DNA of 64,000 bases from Kallipyga gabonensis. GTDB taxonomy: Bacteria; Bacillota; Clostridia; Tissierellales; Peptoniphilaceae. The position numbers and the translations under genes are program-made. The stretch is taken from the NCBI RefSeq assembly GCF_001286805.1, contig NZ_CXYV01000002.1, forward strand, positions 744,001 to 808,000, given 5' to 3'. Each line of letters opens with the position of its first letter. The first letter of the stretch is position 1. This document shows positions 9,981-18,283 of this stretch, one piece after another. Under the pieces are notes generated by a model. The model was given only the letters and a program-made list of their open reading frames with translations. It did not search any database and was not told the origin of the DNA.

Positions 9981-10880
9981 ATGCGGATTGCTTGTATCGG
10001 CGATGCACACTATTCAGCGATGCATTGGCGCACCAAAGCCTTAAAAGAACAAAATGAATTTTTTTATAATAAAATATTCGCCAGCCTTTTTGCACAGGAG
10101 GCTGATTTATACCTCTCACTAGGCGATTTGACCCACTATGGTTCTCCTCGAGAGTTCCGGTCGGTATATAAGATCATCAACAGTCATCGCAGGGAAAATC
10201 AACGCTTTGAGAACCTGGTTGGCAACCACGATCTTCTGGTGCAAACAAAAGCGTCCTATCAGGCTTTGACCGGCTCCAAACTGTATTGGTCTGAAGATTA
10301 TGACGATGTCAAACTGATTTTTATGGATACCAGTCGGGCCCTGCATCCGGGGAAGAGTTCTTCCTCCATTTCCTGGGAACAGGCAGAGTTTGTAAAGAAG
10401 GAGCTGGAAGAAGCAGGGGATAAATTAGCCCTGGTCTTTGCCCACCATCCTCCTGAGCGGATGACTTTTCGCAATGAAAAAGGAAGGGTGGACAAGAGTT
10501 TGACTTTAGATCAAATCCTCAAGCATAAAAAAGGCCGGGGGATTGTGGTTAATGGCCACCTCCACCAAGACCGTTTTTATACCAGGGGAGAATGGGGCTT
10601 CCTCCAATTCAACGATCTTCTGGATGAGCCCACTGTCCGCTGCCTGGATATCAAGGACGGGGAATTGACCATGTCGACCATTTCTTTTACCCAGCATGAG
10701 ATGATTCATGCCGCTCGAAATATTGCCCTGGCTCTTCTCACCTTCCGCCGCGTGGATAATCCCTGGGAATATGCGCAAGTCCGTGAGTTGCTGCTTTCCA
10801 CACCCAACAATGTTCCGATGACCGGGTGGACCATGGATTATCTGTCAACCTTGGATTCCAGCCATGTGGGAAGACACTAA
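9981..10880 (+). CDS. Calcineurin-like metallophosphoesterase
   Basis: A 299-residue two-metal phosphoesterase. All family blocks are present: GDAH (D8, H10), GDLTHYG (G48-D49), GNHD (81-84), AHHPP (H155, H156) and NGHLH (H193, H195). The substrate (cyclic nucleotide, phospholipid, protein or other phosphodiester) cannot be told from the motifs. No signal peptide is seen, so it is cytoplasmic. It has its own promoter at 9926-9954, an AAAGGAGG ribosome site and a terminator at 10906, and so stands alone between the kinase pair and the alarmone-synthetase-like gene. Confidence 0.9.
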   Translation: MRIACIGDAHYSAMHWRTKALKEQNEFFYNKIFASLFAQEADLYLSLGDLTHYGSPREFRSVYKIINSHRRENQRFENLVGNHDLLVQTKASYQALTGSKLYWSEDYDDVKLIFMDTSRALHPGKSSSSISWEQAEFVKKELEEAGDKLALVFAHHPPERMTFRNEKGRVDKSLTLDQILKHKKGRGIVVNGHLHQDRFYTRGEWGFLQFNDLLDEPTVRCLDIKDGELTMSTISFTQHEMIHAARNIALALLTFRRVDNPWEYAQVRELLLSTPNNVPMTGWTMDYLSTLDSSHVGRH

Positions 10881-10905
10881 CGCCTAATACTATTTTGACA
10901 CATCA

Positions 10906-10934
10906 AGGCCACTCTCATGAGTGGCTCTTTTATT
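10906..10934 (+). terminator. Intrinsic terminator
   Basis: GCCACTC (10908-10914), TCAT loop, GAGTGGC (10919-10925), then a T-rich stretch; it follows the phosphoesterase stop by 26 bases. Confidence 0.8.
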
Positions 10935-10943
10935 ATGAAAATG

Positions 10944-10972
10944 TTTTCAGCCCATCCTTTTTCGGTTATAAT
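10944..10972 (+). promoter_or_regulatory. Promoter of the RelA-like/deaminase/acpS run
   Basis: TTTTCA (10944-10949), 17 bases, TATAAT (10967-10972). Transcription would begin near 10979, which rules out starts further upstream for the next gene. Confidence 0.6.
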
Positions 10973-11014
10973 GGAATGGAAGAATTGGTGAAAAAAGACA
11001 AGGGAGGTATCGGG

Positions 11015-12436
11015 TTGAAGCTGGAACTTTTCTCGTACATCGACCAGGTTATTGACTATAAGAACGCTTTACGCTTTGATCTTGAACAGGCACAAAAGGC
11101 GATTGATGATCTTTTCTATTCTATTTTTTCATCCGAAGATTGGTTCGTCAATTACAGTTCACGAATCAAGGAGGATGACTCCTTAAAAGAAAAGATTATT
11201 CGTCAGGACTATTTTCGTCGCTACAGGGAGCCCAGGGCCATGTTCCACCAGCTGTCGGACATCATCGGCAGTCGAATCGAATGCCGCTTTATCAATGATG
11301 AAGAGGTGGCCTACCAGGCTCTTTTTCAGCATTTTCCTTATCCGGATAATGGTGGCTACTTTCGGTCGGATCGTGACCCTCGAATTGAACTTCGCTTGGG
11401 GGACGACCAGCCCAAACAGCAGAAAAACGGTTTTTCCTCCTACCGAATCGACGGCCGTTTCTTAGGAGGGACGGTTCTTAACTTTGAACTCCAAATTAAA
11501 TCCATCGTCAATGTATTTTGGAATGAAATCGACCATAAGATCCTCTATAAAAACTACAATTATGTGGTCACAGAGGCCTTTGTCCGCCAAATTATGGCTT
11601 CCATTAAAGGTGACCTGGAGTTGATTGACCGTCAACTTCAGATGGTCTATGAGCACTTGACCAGCCTTGATCAAGCGGGTTCTTGGTCGCCCAACCGGCA
11701 ATTGGAAGCTTTTATCGGTCGGACCATTCAAGACATTTATGTTCTTCCTTTAAGAGAATCCTCCAACCTTTTTTTCGATTTTCGTTCTCCCACCGATCTT
11801 CTGACAGAATTCCTTTTCACTCGGGTCAAATACGAATCCAAGGAAGGGATGGCCTCCGAATTCATCCGAATTCTGGATGAAGCGGGCCGAGCAAAGATGG
11901 ATGAAGTTCGGTTTGGCTATACCCTGGATTTTGACCCGCCCATCGATTACCACTCCGATATTACCAAGGAGATGGGGGATCTCATCAACAAGGCAGTCAA
12001 TGAGAATTTGGCTTGGAATTTTATGGTAGCCATCCTCTTTGATCTCAATCCCCACCAAAAGCAGCGGGAAATATTCCGGACTTTTGTGGATTACATCTAC
12101 TTCCGGATCATTCATTGTGTCCGGTCCACCTTTGAGGAAGAGGGGGAGAATCCGGCGGACCATGAAGGCATCATCGATGAAATTGCCATGTTCTATATCC
12201 GCTTTTCCATGGTTTATCCGGATACCTACTATTTCACCATGAAGGGGTTGGAGGATTTCAAGAAGGTTCTCCGCCACATGATAGACATCTGGTTGACGGA
12301 AGAGGATTCGGAAGCGGTTTTCCGGGTTTTCACGGAAGCCTATGCCTCTCGGAAGAAGGAAGACCGCCCCGGGGAGATCGGGGAGCTGGCGGAATGGGAA
12401 GAAAAAGGAGGCGAGGACCATGGCCATTACCATTAA
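11015..12436 (+). CDS. RelA/SpoT-domain nucleotide pyrophosphokinase-like protein
   Basis: The start is TTG 11015 behind AAGGGAGG (11000-11007), downstream of the promoter at 10944. The 473-residue protein carries a RelA/SpoT-type synthetase fold in its first ~210 residues: LSDIIGSRIECRF, GFSSYRIDG (compare GYRSIH of RelA) and FELQIKSIVNVFWNEIDHK (compare EIQIRT..W.EIEHK). There is no HD hydrolase domain and no TGS/ACT domain. A ~260-residue helical C-terminal part is of unknown role. It may make (p)ppGpp or a related alarmone; other RelA/SpoT-fold toxins modify ATP or tRNA, so the product is open. The 3' end overlaps the deaminase start. Confidence 0.75.
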   Translation: MKLELFSYIDQVIDYKNALRFDLEQAQKAIDDLFYSIFSSEDWFVNYSSRIKEDDSLKEKIIRQDYFRRYREPRAMFHQLSDIIGSRIECRFINDEEVAYQALFQHFPYPDNGGYFRSDRDPRIELRLGDDQPKQQKNGFSSYRIDGRFLGGTVLNFELQIKSIVNVFWNEIDHKILYKNYNYVVTEAFVRQIMASIKGDLELIDRQLQMVYEHLTSLDQAGSWSPNRQLEAFIGRTIQDIYVLPLRESSNLFFDFRSPTDLLTEFLFTRVKYESKEGMASEFIRILDEAGRAKMDEVRFGYTLDFDPPIDYHSDITKEMGDLINKAVNENLAWNFMVAILFDLNPHQKQREIFRTFVDYIYFRIIHCVRSTFEEEGENPADHEGIIDEIAMFYIRFSMVYPDTYYFTMKGLEDFKKVLRHMIDIWLTEEDSEAVFRVFTEAYASRKKEDRPGEIGELAEWEEKGGEDHGHYH

Positions 12437-13733
12437 TAACGCAACCATTGTCACGATGAACCCCGACTGCGACATCCTGTTCGGGGGGCAGGTCCGGGTG
12501 GAGGACGGACGGATTCGGGCGATTTCTGTGGAAGAAGATCTTGCCCTTCCCGGAGATGAAGTGATCGACGGGACCGGACAGGTGGTCCTTCCGGGTCTGA
12601 TCAATGCCCATTGCCATGCTGCCATGTCCGTTTTCCGGAACTACGGCAACGATGTGGACCTGGACACCTGGCTCAATGACTACATATGGCCCCTGGAGGC
12701 CCAATTAAGACCCGAAGACATCCGGAAGGGATCGCTTCTGGATATTGCTGAAATGATCTCCCACGGGATCACCTATTTTGTGGATATGTATTATGAGATG
12801 GACAAGGTAGCTCAGGCTGTTGAAGAGGGGGGGATTCGAGCCCTTCTGACCGAAGGAATGACAGCCAATGACTACCGGGCCTGTTTGGACCGTCAGGCGG
12901 GCTTCTTTGACCGCTGGGACGGGAAGGCGGAGGGACGGATTCGGACGGGTCTCTCCACCCACGCTATCTATACCAACACGGTGGAGTCCATGAAGGCGGC
13001 TGTTGCCCTGGGGAAGGAATTGGGGGCCTGCCACCACATCCACCTCTCCGAGACGAAAAAAGAGGTGGAGGACTGCCGGGCTCGTTTCGGCATGAGCCCG
13101 GTTGAGGTCTTCGATAAGATGGGCTATCTCAACGACAGGACCATCGCAGCTCACTGCGTCTGGCTGTCAGAGAGGGATATGGACATTCTGGCCGACCGGG
13201 GGGCCCACCCGGTCTACAACCCGGCCTCCAACATGAAGTTGGCATCCGGCTTCATGCCCCTGGAGGGTCTTCTCTCCCGGGGAATTCCGGTGGCCATGGG
13301 GACAGATGGAGCCGCCTCCAATAACAGTCAGGATCTTTTCCGTGACATGACCATCGGGTCCCTCATCCAAAAGGGCCGGAACTTGGATCCCAGAGCCGCT
13401 TCGGCACATACCATGCTCGAAATGGCCACGATTAACGGTGCCCGAGCCCTGGGTCAGGAGGAGGACCTGGGGTCTGTTGAAGTGGGGAAGATGGCTGATC
13501 TCATCATGGTTGATTTTCGGGGGGTAGGGATGACCCCCATTCCGGGCGACATTGAGGCAGCCTTGGTCTATTCCACGTCCGGCAGGGATGTATCTATGAC
13601 CATGGTGGCCGGAAAGATTCTCTACCGGGACTACCGATTCACCGAACTGGATGAAGAGAGAATCAAGGCGGACTGCCAGGACACCCTCCGCCTCCTCCAG
13701 GAAAGGAGGGAGCGAAATGGAAGCGGGCATTGA
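12420..13733 (+). CDS. mtaD: MTA/SAH deaminase-like amidohydrolase
   Basis: A 437-residue amidohydrolase of the 5-methylthioadenosine/S-adenosylhomocysteine deaminase and chlorohydrolase group. Metal ligands are visible: H64 and H66 (NAHCHAAMS), H208 (HIHLSE), H245 (HCVWLSERD) and D296 (GTDGAASNNS). The expected reaction is deamination of adenosine derivatives to inosine derivatives, feeding methionine-cycle salvage. The start is ATG 12420 with AAAGGAGG upstream, overlapping the preceding gene by 17 bases. The 3' end overlaps the AcpS-NnrD gene by 17 bases, so the genes are probably co-translated. Substrate choice within the family (MTA, SAH, guanine, hydroxyatrazine) is not decided by sequence alone. 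Confidence 0.85.
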   Translation: MAITINNATIVTMNPDCDILFGGQVRVEDGRIRAISVEEDLALPGDEVIDGTGQVVLPGLINAHCHAAMSVFRNYGNDVDLDTWLNDYIWPLEAQLRPEDIRKGSLLDIAEMISHGITYFVDMYYEMDKVAQAVEEGGIRALLTEGMTANDYRACLDRQAGFFDRWDGKAEGRIRTGLSTHAIYTNTVESMKAAVALGKELGACHHIHLSETKKEVEDCRARFGMSPVEVFDKMGYLNDRTIAAHCVWLSERDMDILADRGAHPVYNPASNMKLASGFMPLEGLLSRGIPVAMGTDGAASNNSQDLFRDMTIGSLIQKGRNLDPRAASAHTMLEMATINGARALGQEEDLGSVEVGKMADLIMVDFRGVGMTPIPGDIEAALVYSTSGRDVSMTMVAGKILYRDYRFTELDEERIKADCQDTLRLLQERRERNGSGH

Positions 13734-15012
13734 CCTCTGTACAATTTCCCGAATTGAAGAGGCTATGTCCAATCCATCCTTCATCCGGAAGATCCTGACG
13801 GAAGAAGAAAGGGAAGCCCTGGGTCCCCGCCTGAATCGGGCAGAAAGTGTGGCCGGGATCTATTGTGCTAAGGAGGCGGTCATGAAGGCTCTGGGGACCG
13901 GTTTTGGCCCGGTCGGCTTTCATGACGTCCAAATTTTCCACAGCCCAAAGGGTCAACCCCAAGTCAGATTGATGCCAAAGGCCCGGCAGGTCCTGGAAAA
14001 TCTGGGCCTTGGAGAGGTTGCGGTCTCCATCAGCCATGAGGGGGGTCTGGCTATAGCTACGGCGATGGGGGTGGAGTTCCCGGCTTTCGGGAAGGATGAA
14101 TCCTCTTCTGCCCTCCGCTTTGATCCCGACCTCAACCGGTCATTCCTCCGGAGGGATAGGGCGGGCTACAAAGGGCAATACGGGCGTTTAGCTATCTTGG
14201 GCGGATCCAAAGGGATGGTGGGGGCTGTTTGCATGGCTGCCCGTGCCGCTCTTCGGTCGGGCACGGGCCTGGTCTATATCGTTGTTCCGGAATCCATCAG
14301 CACTATTGTTCAGGTCAAGTTGACCGAAGCCATTGTCATTCCTGTCCCGGATGGGGGAAAGGGCTATTTCACTCCTGCTTCCCTGTCCACTATTTTGGAT
14401 AAGCAGGAGAATTGGGACTGTTTAGCCATCGGCCCCGGCATGGGTCGGGAAAAAGAGAGCTTGGCCTGGTTTCAGGAGCTCTTGCCGGAGGTGAACCAGC
14501 CCATGGTTTTGGATGCGGATGGTCTCTTTACCCTGAGCCGGGACCCCGCCCTTTTATACCGGGTCAAAACGCCCCTGGTCATCACGCCCCACGAGATGGA
14601 GATGGCCCGCCTCTTGGATTGGGAAGTGGAAGAAGTCCGAGGAAATCGGGAGCTTGCTGCCCGGACCTTTTCCGAGAAATATGGGGTCATTACCGTGTTA
14701 AAAGGACCGGATACGCTTATTTCCGATGGTAAAGCTATTTACACCAATTTCACCGGGAACCCCGGCATGGCCACGGCAGGGTCAGGGGATGTTTTGACGG
14801 GCATTTTGGCCGGCTTCATCGCTCATGGCTACCCGCCCATCATAGCCAGCCGCCTGGCCCCCTATCTCCATGGTCTGGCCGGTGATTTAGCAGCAGAAGA
14901 TCTGACTCAGGAAGGGATGATCGCCGGGGACATCATCGCATTCATTCCATCCGCTTTTTCCCGGATCAAGCAATGGAATGAGAGGGAAGGGGATGACCAT
15001 GCCCAAGATTAA
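13717..15012 (+). CDS. Fusion of holo-ACP synthase and ADP-dependent NAD(P)HX dehydratase
   Basis: The start is ATG 13717 with GAAAGGAGGG upstream; 431 residues. Residues 1 to about 125 are holo-ACP synthase (AcpS), which moves phosphopantetheine from CoA to acyl carrier protein: [10 protein letters not shown] with D6 and [12 protein letters not shown] with E53. From about residue 135 the protein is the NnrD/YjeF C-terminal kinase-fold dehydratase that repairs hydrated NAD(P)[34 protein letters not shown] and [15 protein letters not shown]. NnrD is usually alone or fused to the NnrE epimerase; here AcpS takes that place. The order acpS-nnrD-mazF resembles many Firmicutes loci in which these are separate genes. 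Confidence 0.92.
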   Translation: MEAGIDLCTISRIEEAMSNPSFIRKILTEEEREALGPRLNRAESVAGIYCAKEAVMKALGTGFGPVGFHDVQIFHSPKGQPQVRLMPKARQVLENLGLGEVAVSISHEGGLAIATAMGVEFPAFGKDESSSALRFDPDLNRSFLRRDRAGYKGQYGRLAILGGSKGMVGAVCMAARAALRSGTGLVYIVVPESISTIVQVKLTEAIVIPVPDGGKGYFTPASLSTILDKQENWDCLAIGPGMGREKESLAWFQELLPEVNQPMVLDADGLFTLSRDPALLYRVKTPLVITPHEMEMARLLDWEVEEVRGNRELAARTFSEKYGVITVLKGPDTLISDGKAIYTNFTGNPGMATAGSGDVLTGILAGFIAHGYPPIIASRLAPYLHGLAGDLAAEDLTQEGMIAGDIIAFIPSAFSRIKQWNEREGDDHAQD

Positions 15013-15358
15013 GCGGGGGGACATCTATTATGCCGACCTCAGCCCTGTGATCGGATCTGAGCAGGGTGGAATTCGTCCGGTTGTCATCCTTCAAAACGAT
15101 ATAGGAAATAAGTATTCACCAACGACCATTGTTGCTGCGATTACTTCACAAATTAATAAATCCCGGATGCCCACCCATGTCAGCGTGTCCGGCAAGGGGA
15201 CAGACCTACCTAAGAATTCCGTTGTTCTTTTAGAGCAGGTCCGGACCATCGACAAGAAACGTCTTCAAAAGAAACTGGGTAAGTTTGATGATTCTGTCAT
15301 GGAAGCCATTGGTCGGGCCCTGGATATTTCTCTTGGCCGGGCAAAAAGTTACCGGTAA
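14999..15358 (+). CDS. mazF: MazF/EndoA-type mRNA interferase
   Basis: A 119-residue PemK/MazF toxin that cuts single-stranded RNA at short sequence motifs. It aligns closely by eye with Bacillus EndoA (NdoA): [52 protein letters not shown] and [14 protein letters not shown]. The ATG at 14999 follows GGGAAGGGG; an in-frame ATG at 14993 is also possible. It overlaps the preceding gene by 14 bases. The small antitoxin gene (ndoAI/mazE) that normally sits just upstream is absent, because the upstream bases code for the end of NnrD. The antitoxin must be elsewhere or dispensable. Confidence 0.93.
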   Translation: MPKIKRGDIYYADLSPVIGSEQGGIRPVVILQNDIGNKYSPTTIVAAITSQINKSRMPTHVSVSGKGTDLPKNSVVLLEQVRTIDKKRLQKKLGKFDDSVMEAIGRALDISLGRAKSYR

Positions 15359-15388
15359 GAGGTTAGTAAAGATAGAAAAGGAAATCAT

Positions 15389-16207
15389 ATGATTACAATA
15401 AAAACAGAGGATGCCATTCAGGGAATGAAGGAGTCAGGGAAGATCCTGACCAAGACTCACCATGCTATCCGGGAAATCCTTCGACCGGGCTTGACCACCA
15501 TGGAACTCAATGACTTTGCCGAAGCCTTCATGCTTTATCAGGATGCCATTCCCGCCCAAAAGGGCTACTCAGGCTTTCCTTTTGCTCTCTGCACCTCAGT
15601 CAATGACGAAGTCTGCCATGGCTTTCCCAACGACCGCCCCCTCCGGGAAGGCGACATCCTCTCCGTGGACAATGTGGTGAATTACAAGGGCTTTCTGTCG
15701 GACTCCTGCTGGTCCTATCCCATCGGCCAACTTTCCGACCAAGACCGGGACTTCTTCGACACCGCCAAGGAAGCCCTCATGGTGGGCCTGGCCCAAGTTC
15801 GCGTGGGCACCCACCTTAATGAGATCGGCAAGGCCATCCAGGCCTATGTGGAAGGCAAGGGGTATTCCGTGGTCAGGGAGTTTACCGGACACGGAATCGG
15901 ACGGGAGATGCATGAAGATCCCATGGTCCTCCACTATGACCAGGGATCCCGGGGACCTCGGCTCAGGGAGCGAATGGTCATGACCATCGAGCCCATGATC
16001 AACATTGGTCACTGGAAGACCAGGATGGACGACAACGGTTGGACCGCCCGAACCATTGACGGCCAAAAATCCTGCCAATTCGAGCATACCTTCGCCGTCC
16101 GGGAAGATGGCCCGGAAATCCTTACCGACCAGGCCGATACTTCACTCAGTCCGGAAGAAAAGGAGTGGATTGCCGCCTATATTAGGGATAAGTGGCTCTT
16201 TGATTGA
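15389..16207 (+). CDS. map: Methionine aminopeptidase type I
   Basis: It removes the initiator methionine from new proteins. The five metal ligands are all present: D94, D105, H168, E201 and E232, in VDNVVNYKGFLSD, FTGHGIGREMHEDP, MTIEPM and FEHTFAV. They sit three residues before their equivalents in the E. coli enzyme, with identical spacing. The 272-residue length is normal and there is no N-terminal zinc-finger extension. ATG 15389 follows AAAAGGAAA. It is the last gene before the AT-rich accessory region and is closed by the terminator at 16298. Confidence 0.96.
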   Translation: MITIKTEDAIQGMKESGKILTKTHHAIREILRPGLTTMELNDFAEAFMLYQDAIPAQKGYSGFPFALCTSVNDEVCHGFPNDRPLREGDILSVDNVVNYKGFLSDSCWSYPIGQLSDQDRDFFDTAKEALMVGLAQVRVGTHLNEIGKAIQAYVEGKGYSVVREFTGHGIGREMHEDPMVLHYDQGSRGPRLRERMVMTIEPMINIGHWKTRMDDNGWTARTIDGQKSCQFEHTFAVREDGPEILTDQADTSLSPEEKEWIAAYIRDKWLFD

Positions 16208-16297
16208 GGATAGGATTCAGATAAGACTTGTCAATTTTTACGGCTTGTTATAGAATTTAAACAGCAATTGGAGTATGTGTTTGCGGACACATACTTT

Positions 16298-16332
16298 AGA
16301 AAGCCGGAGAAATCCGGCTTTCTTTTTTTTTA
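16298..16332 (+). terminator. Terminator after map
   Basis: AAAGCCGG and CCGGCTTT around a GAGAAAT loop, followed by a run of T. A second weaker hairpin (GTATGTGT/ACACATAC) lies at 16273-16294. Confidence 0.85.
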
Positions 16333-16550
16333 TAAAACATAGCAAACTTATCATTATAATTAACCAATTATAGAGTTTTTTCTCTCTTATTAGCTATCAA
16401 TAAAACCTCTCCAGAATAGGTGGAATTATAGAGCATATATCGAGATGATGTACAGCCATTGTTAAATTCAGTTAAAAGCATTTTTTTAGCTATTTGCGTA
16501 ATAAGTGTTTTGACAGTTAAGAATGAAAGTTTATTTTAATAATATTAATA
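16333..16550. other. AT-rich spacer at the border of the accessory region
   Basis: No gene is seen. Base composition shifts sharply to AT-rich here and stays so to about 22 kb. The 13-bp TTGACAGTTAAGA at 16510-16522 recurs at 21945-21957, just past the IS481-type element. Confidence 0.5.
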
Positions 16551-16579
16551 TTGACTTTAATATTATTAAAGTCTAAAAT
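16551..16579 (+). promoter_or_regulatory. Promoter with palindromic operator in the spacer
   Basis: TTGACT (16551-16556), 17-base spacer, TAAAAT (16574-16579). A perfect palindrome with 9-base arms and a 3-base centre (GACTTTAAT-ATT-ATTAAAGTC, 16553-16573) covers the -35 edge and the whole spacer, so bound protein would block RNA polymerase. The adjacent helix-turn-helix gene is the obvious candidate regulator. Confidence 0.75.
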
Positions 16580-16604
16580 ATAGTTAGGAAAGGGAGAATG
16601 TATA

Positions 16605-16898
16605 ATGAAGGATTTAAAATGGCTAGAATATCTTGATAGTGAGGAGGTTGACTTTATAAAAAACTTTATTATTTCCTCTGGATCTTTGAAAAAACTAGCA
16701 GAAATATACAACGTTTCTTATCCTACCGTTAGAATACGACTAAATCGTTTAATTCAAAAGATACAACTAAACGATAATGTGGAAAACGAGCCATATGTCA
16801 AGTTTATAAAAAGTTTAGCTATTGACGACAAAATTGAAGTAAATATAGCCAAATTGCTCATTCAAGAATATAGGAAGGAGGAAATTGACAATGAATAA
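16605..16898 (+). CDS. Small helix-turn-helix regulator, DUF2089-like
   Basis: A 97-residue protein with the pattern FIKNFIISSGSLKKLAEIYN followed by VSYPTVRIRLNRLI, a helix-turn-helix of the kind found in DUF2089-type proteins, without the zinc-ribbon part. ATG 16605 follows AAAGGGAG. It lies directly behind a promoter that contains a perfect palindrome and is followed, with an 8-base overlap, by a small membrane protein. It probably controls its own operon. AT-rich codon use differs from the flanking core genes, which suggests acquisition by transfer. Confidence 0.7.
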   Translation: MKDLKWLEYLDSEEVDFIKNFIISSGSLKKLAEIYNVSYPTVRIRLNRLIQKIQLNDNVENEPYVKFIKSLAIDDKIEVNIAKLLIQEYRKEEIDNE

Positions 16899-17196
16899 TT
16901 CGATAAATGTATTTTTTATCTTTCTTTTCAGTTTTGTATTTCCCATATTTCTACAGATAGTAATATGCCGAAATACCAGGGGCAAGCTTGGCCTAATACT
17001 TCCAGCACTCTCTTTAGTCATTTCTCTGATCTATCTGGCTAACATTACTAGTATTGGAAACAAACTGTTAGCTTTCTTTACGAGCTTATTTGTGGTAAAT
17101 ATTCGGACGATTATCTTATACGCAATTTACCGAAGTTTTTTGAAAGCATATCAGCGACAATCGGAAATTGAGAAAATGAAATTACAGGATTATTGA
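16891..17196 (+). CDS. Small membrane protein of unknown function
   Basis: A 101-residue protein with three hydrophobic stretches: VFFIFLFSFVFPIFLQIVI near the N-terminus, LGLILPALSLVISLIYLA in the middle, and a third around FFTSLFVVNIRTIILYAI. It ends in a short charged tail. The start at ATG 16891 is set by AAGGAGG at 16874-16880. It overlaps the upstream regulator gene and is followed after 37 bases by a secreted protein. The pairing suggests a membrane-stress or export-linked function under control of the regulator, but no named family is recognised. Confidence 0.6.
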   Translation: MNNSINVFFIFLFSFVFPIFLQIVICRNTRGKLGLILPALSLVISLIYLANITSIGNKLLAFFTSLFVVNIRTIILYAIYRSFLKAYQRQSEIEKMKLQDY

Positions 17197-17233
17197 CTAT
17201 ATACAAAGGCTGTGTTGGAAAGGAGAAAGAATC

Positions 17234-18049
17234 ATGAAAAAAATTACGACAAATTTTAGAATTTTGTTGGTTATTCTCTTATTCTTTATAGTATCAAGTC
17301 AAAAGGCTTCTGCCAATGAAGCGATTTTAAAATCCTCAACTGAATCACATTTTAATAATAAACCTACCTACTCCTTGTTAAATCTCGAAAAAAGGAGATT
17401 CAACGAGTTTTCAGAACTTCTCGTCTCCAATTTAAAAGCTTCAAATGAAACCGATTATAGCAAAGTTATTCGAGAATCCTATGAAACATATATGAACTCA
17501 ATATCCATAGAGTGGAGTGAGCCAAACTCACTGATAAAAGATATTAGAGAATATAATTTTCAAGAAATGGTAAATAAGAATGAAGGATTCTTTAGGATAT
17601 GCGATCTTAATGACTATGATACAGTTATTATAACTCCATATTATGTGATTTTAGATGAATTAAAAATTGAAGATGAGCAAATTGTGCTTCGATCACCGGC
17701 TACAAGGAGCCGATTTGCGACCAACACTAGAACGGGTTATGGGTATTTAGGAAACAAGTTATTTGATGTCACTGTAGAATGTGCTTTTTATTATAATGGT
17801 AATAGTGCTTGGTATAAAAGTGATTTTGATTATTATTACACCAGGGGAACTTTGAGTTTGTGGCAAGTTAATAATTGGAGGGGGTGGAAGGAGTTTTCTG
17901 GAACCTCCTATAAAGCAAATTGTTCAGGAAACTTTCATTTTGGTGTGGAATATGAGGGTAATGGATTGATTATCCAAGAACTTTACTGCAAAAATAGCCT
18001 AACTTGTACTAAAGACGGTTCAATCATCAAAAACACCGATTGGCGATAG
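17234..18049 (+). CDS. Secreted protein of unknown function
   Basis: A 271-residue protein with a classical signal peptide (MKKITTNFRILLVILLFFIV...KASA) and no membrane anchor. The mature C-terminal half, from about residue 160, is rich in Tyr, Trp, Asn and Gly (GYGYLGNKLFDVTVECAFYY, LWQVNNWRGWKEF), as in beta-sandwich surface-active proteins. Cysteines in CAFYY, NCSGNF and YCKNSLTC could form disulfides. AAAGGAG precedes the ATG. It is the third gene of the regulator/membrane/secreted trio and is closed by a strong terminator. An exported effector such as a bacteriocin-like protein is possible but unproven. Confidence 0.6.
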   Translation: MKKITTNFRILLVILLFFIVSSQKASANEAILKSSTESHFNNKPTYSLLNLEKRRFNEFSELLVSNLKASNETDYSKVIRESYETYMNSISIEWSEPNSLIKDIREYNFQEMVNKNEGFFRICDLNDYDTVIITPYYVILDELKIEDEQIVLRSPATRSRFATNTRTGYGYLGNKLFDVTVECAFYYNGNSAWYKSDFDYYYTRGTLSLWQVNNWRGWKEFSGTSYKANCSGNFHFGVEYEGNGLIIQELYCKNSLTCTKDGSIIKNTDWR

Positions 18050-18173
18050 GAGTATATAAGAAGGAGAATGGCTATTCCAAATCATATGGCGTATAGCTTT
18101 GATCCCAACATCTTCAACTCTTATTCTTAGTAACTCTATTGGATCTATGAAAACAAGTTTATTTTTGCTATCA

Positions 18174-18210
18174 AAATGATTTGGAAGACGCATCTTCCAA
18201 ATCATTTTTC
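18174..18210 (+). terminator. Terminator after the secreted-protein gene
   Basis: AAATGATTTGGAAG (18174-18187) pairs perfectly with CTTCCAAATCATTT (18194-18207), followed by T-rich sequence. Confidence 0.85.
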
Positions 18211-18283
18211 CTTTTAAGGAATTCTTATTCCCCGTCACTCTTTCTCAACATATCATTAAAAAGCCGATAACATTTTTGGCGAC

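Noticed and set aside
10826-11014. Longer N-terminus for the RelA/SpoT-like protein
   Set aside because: The upstream frame runs through a terminator at 10906 and the promoter at 10944-10972; TTG 11015 has the only good ribosome site.
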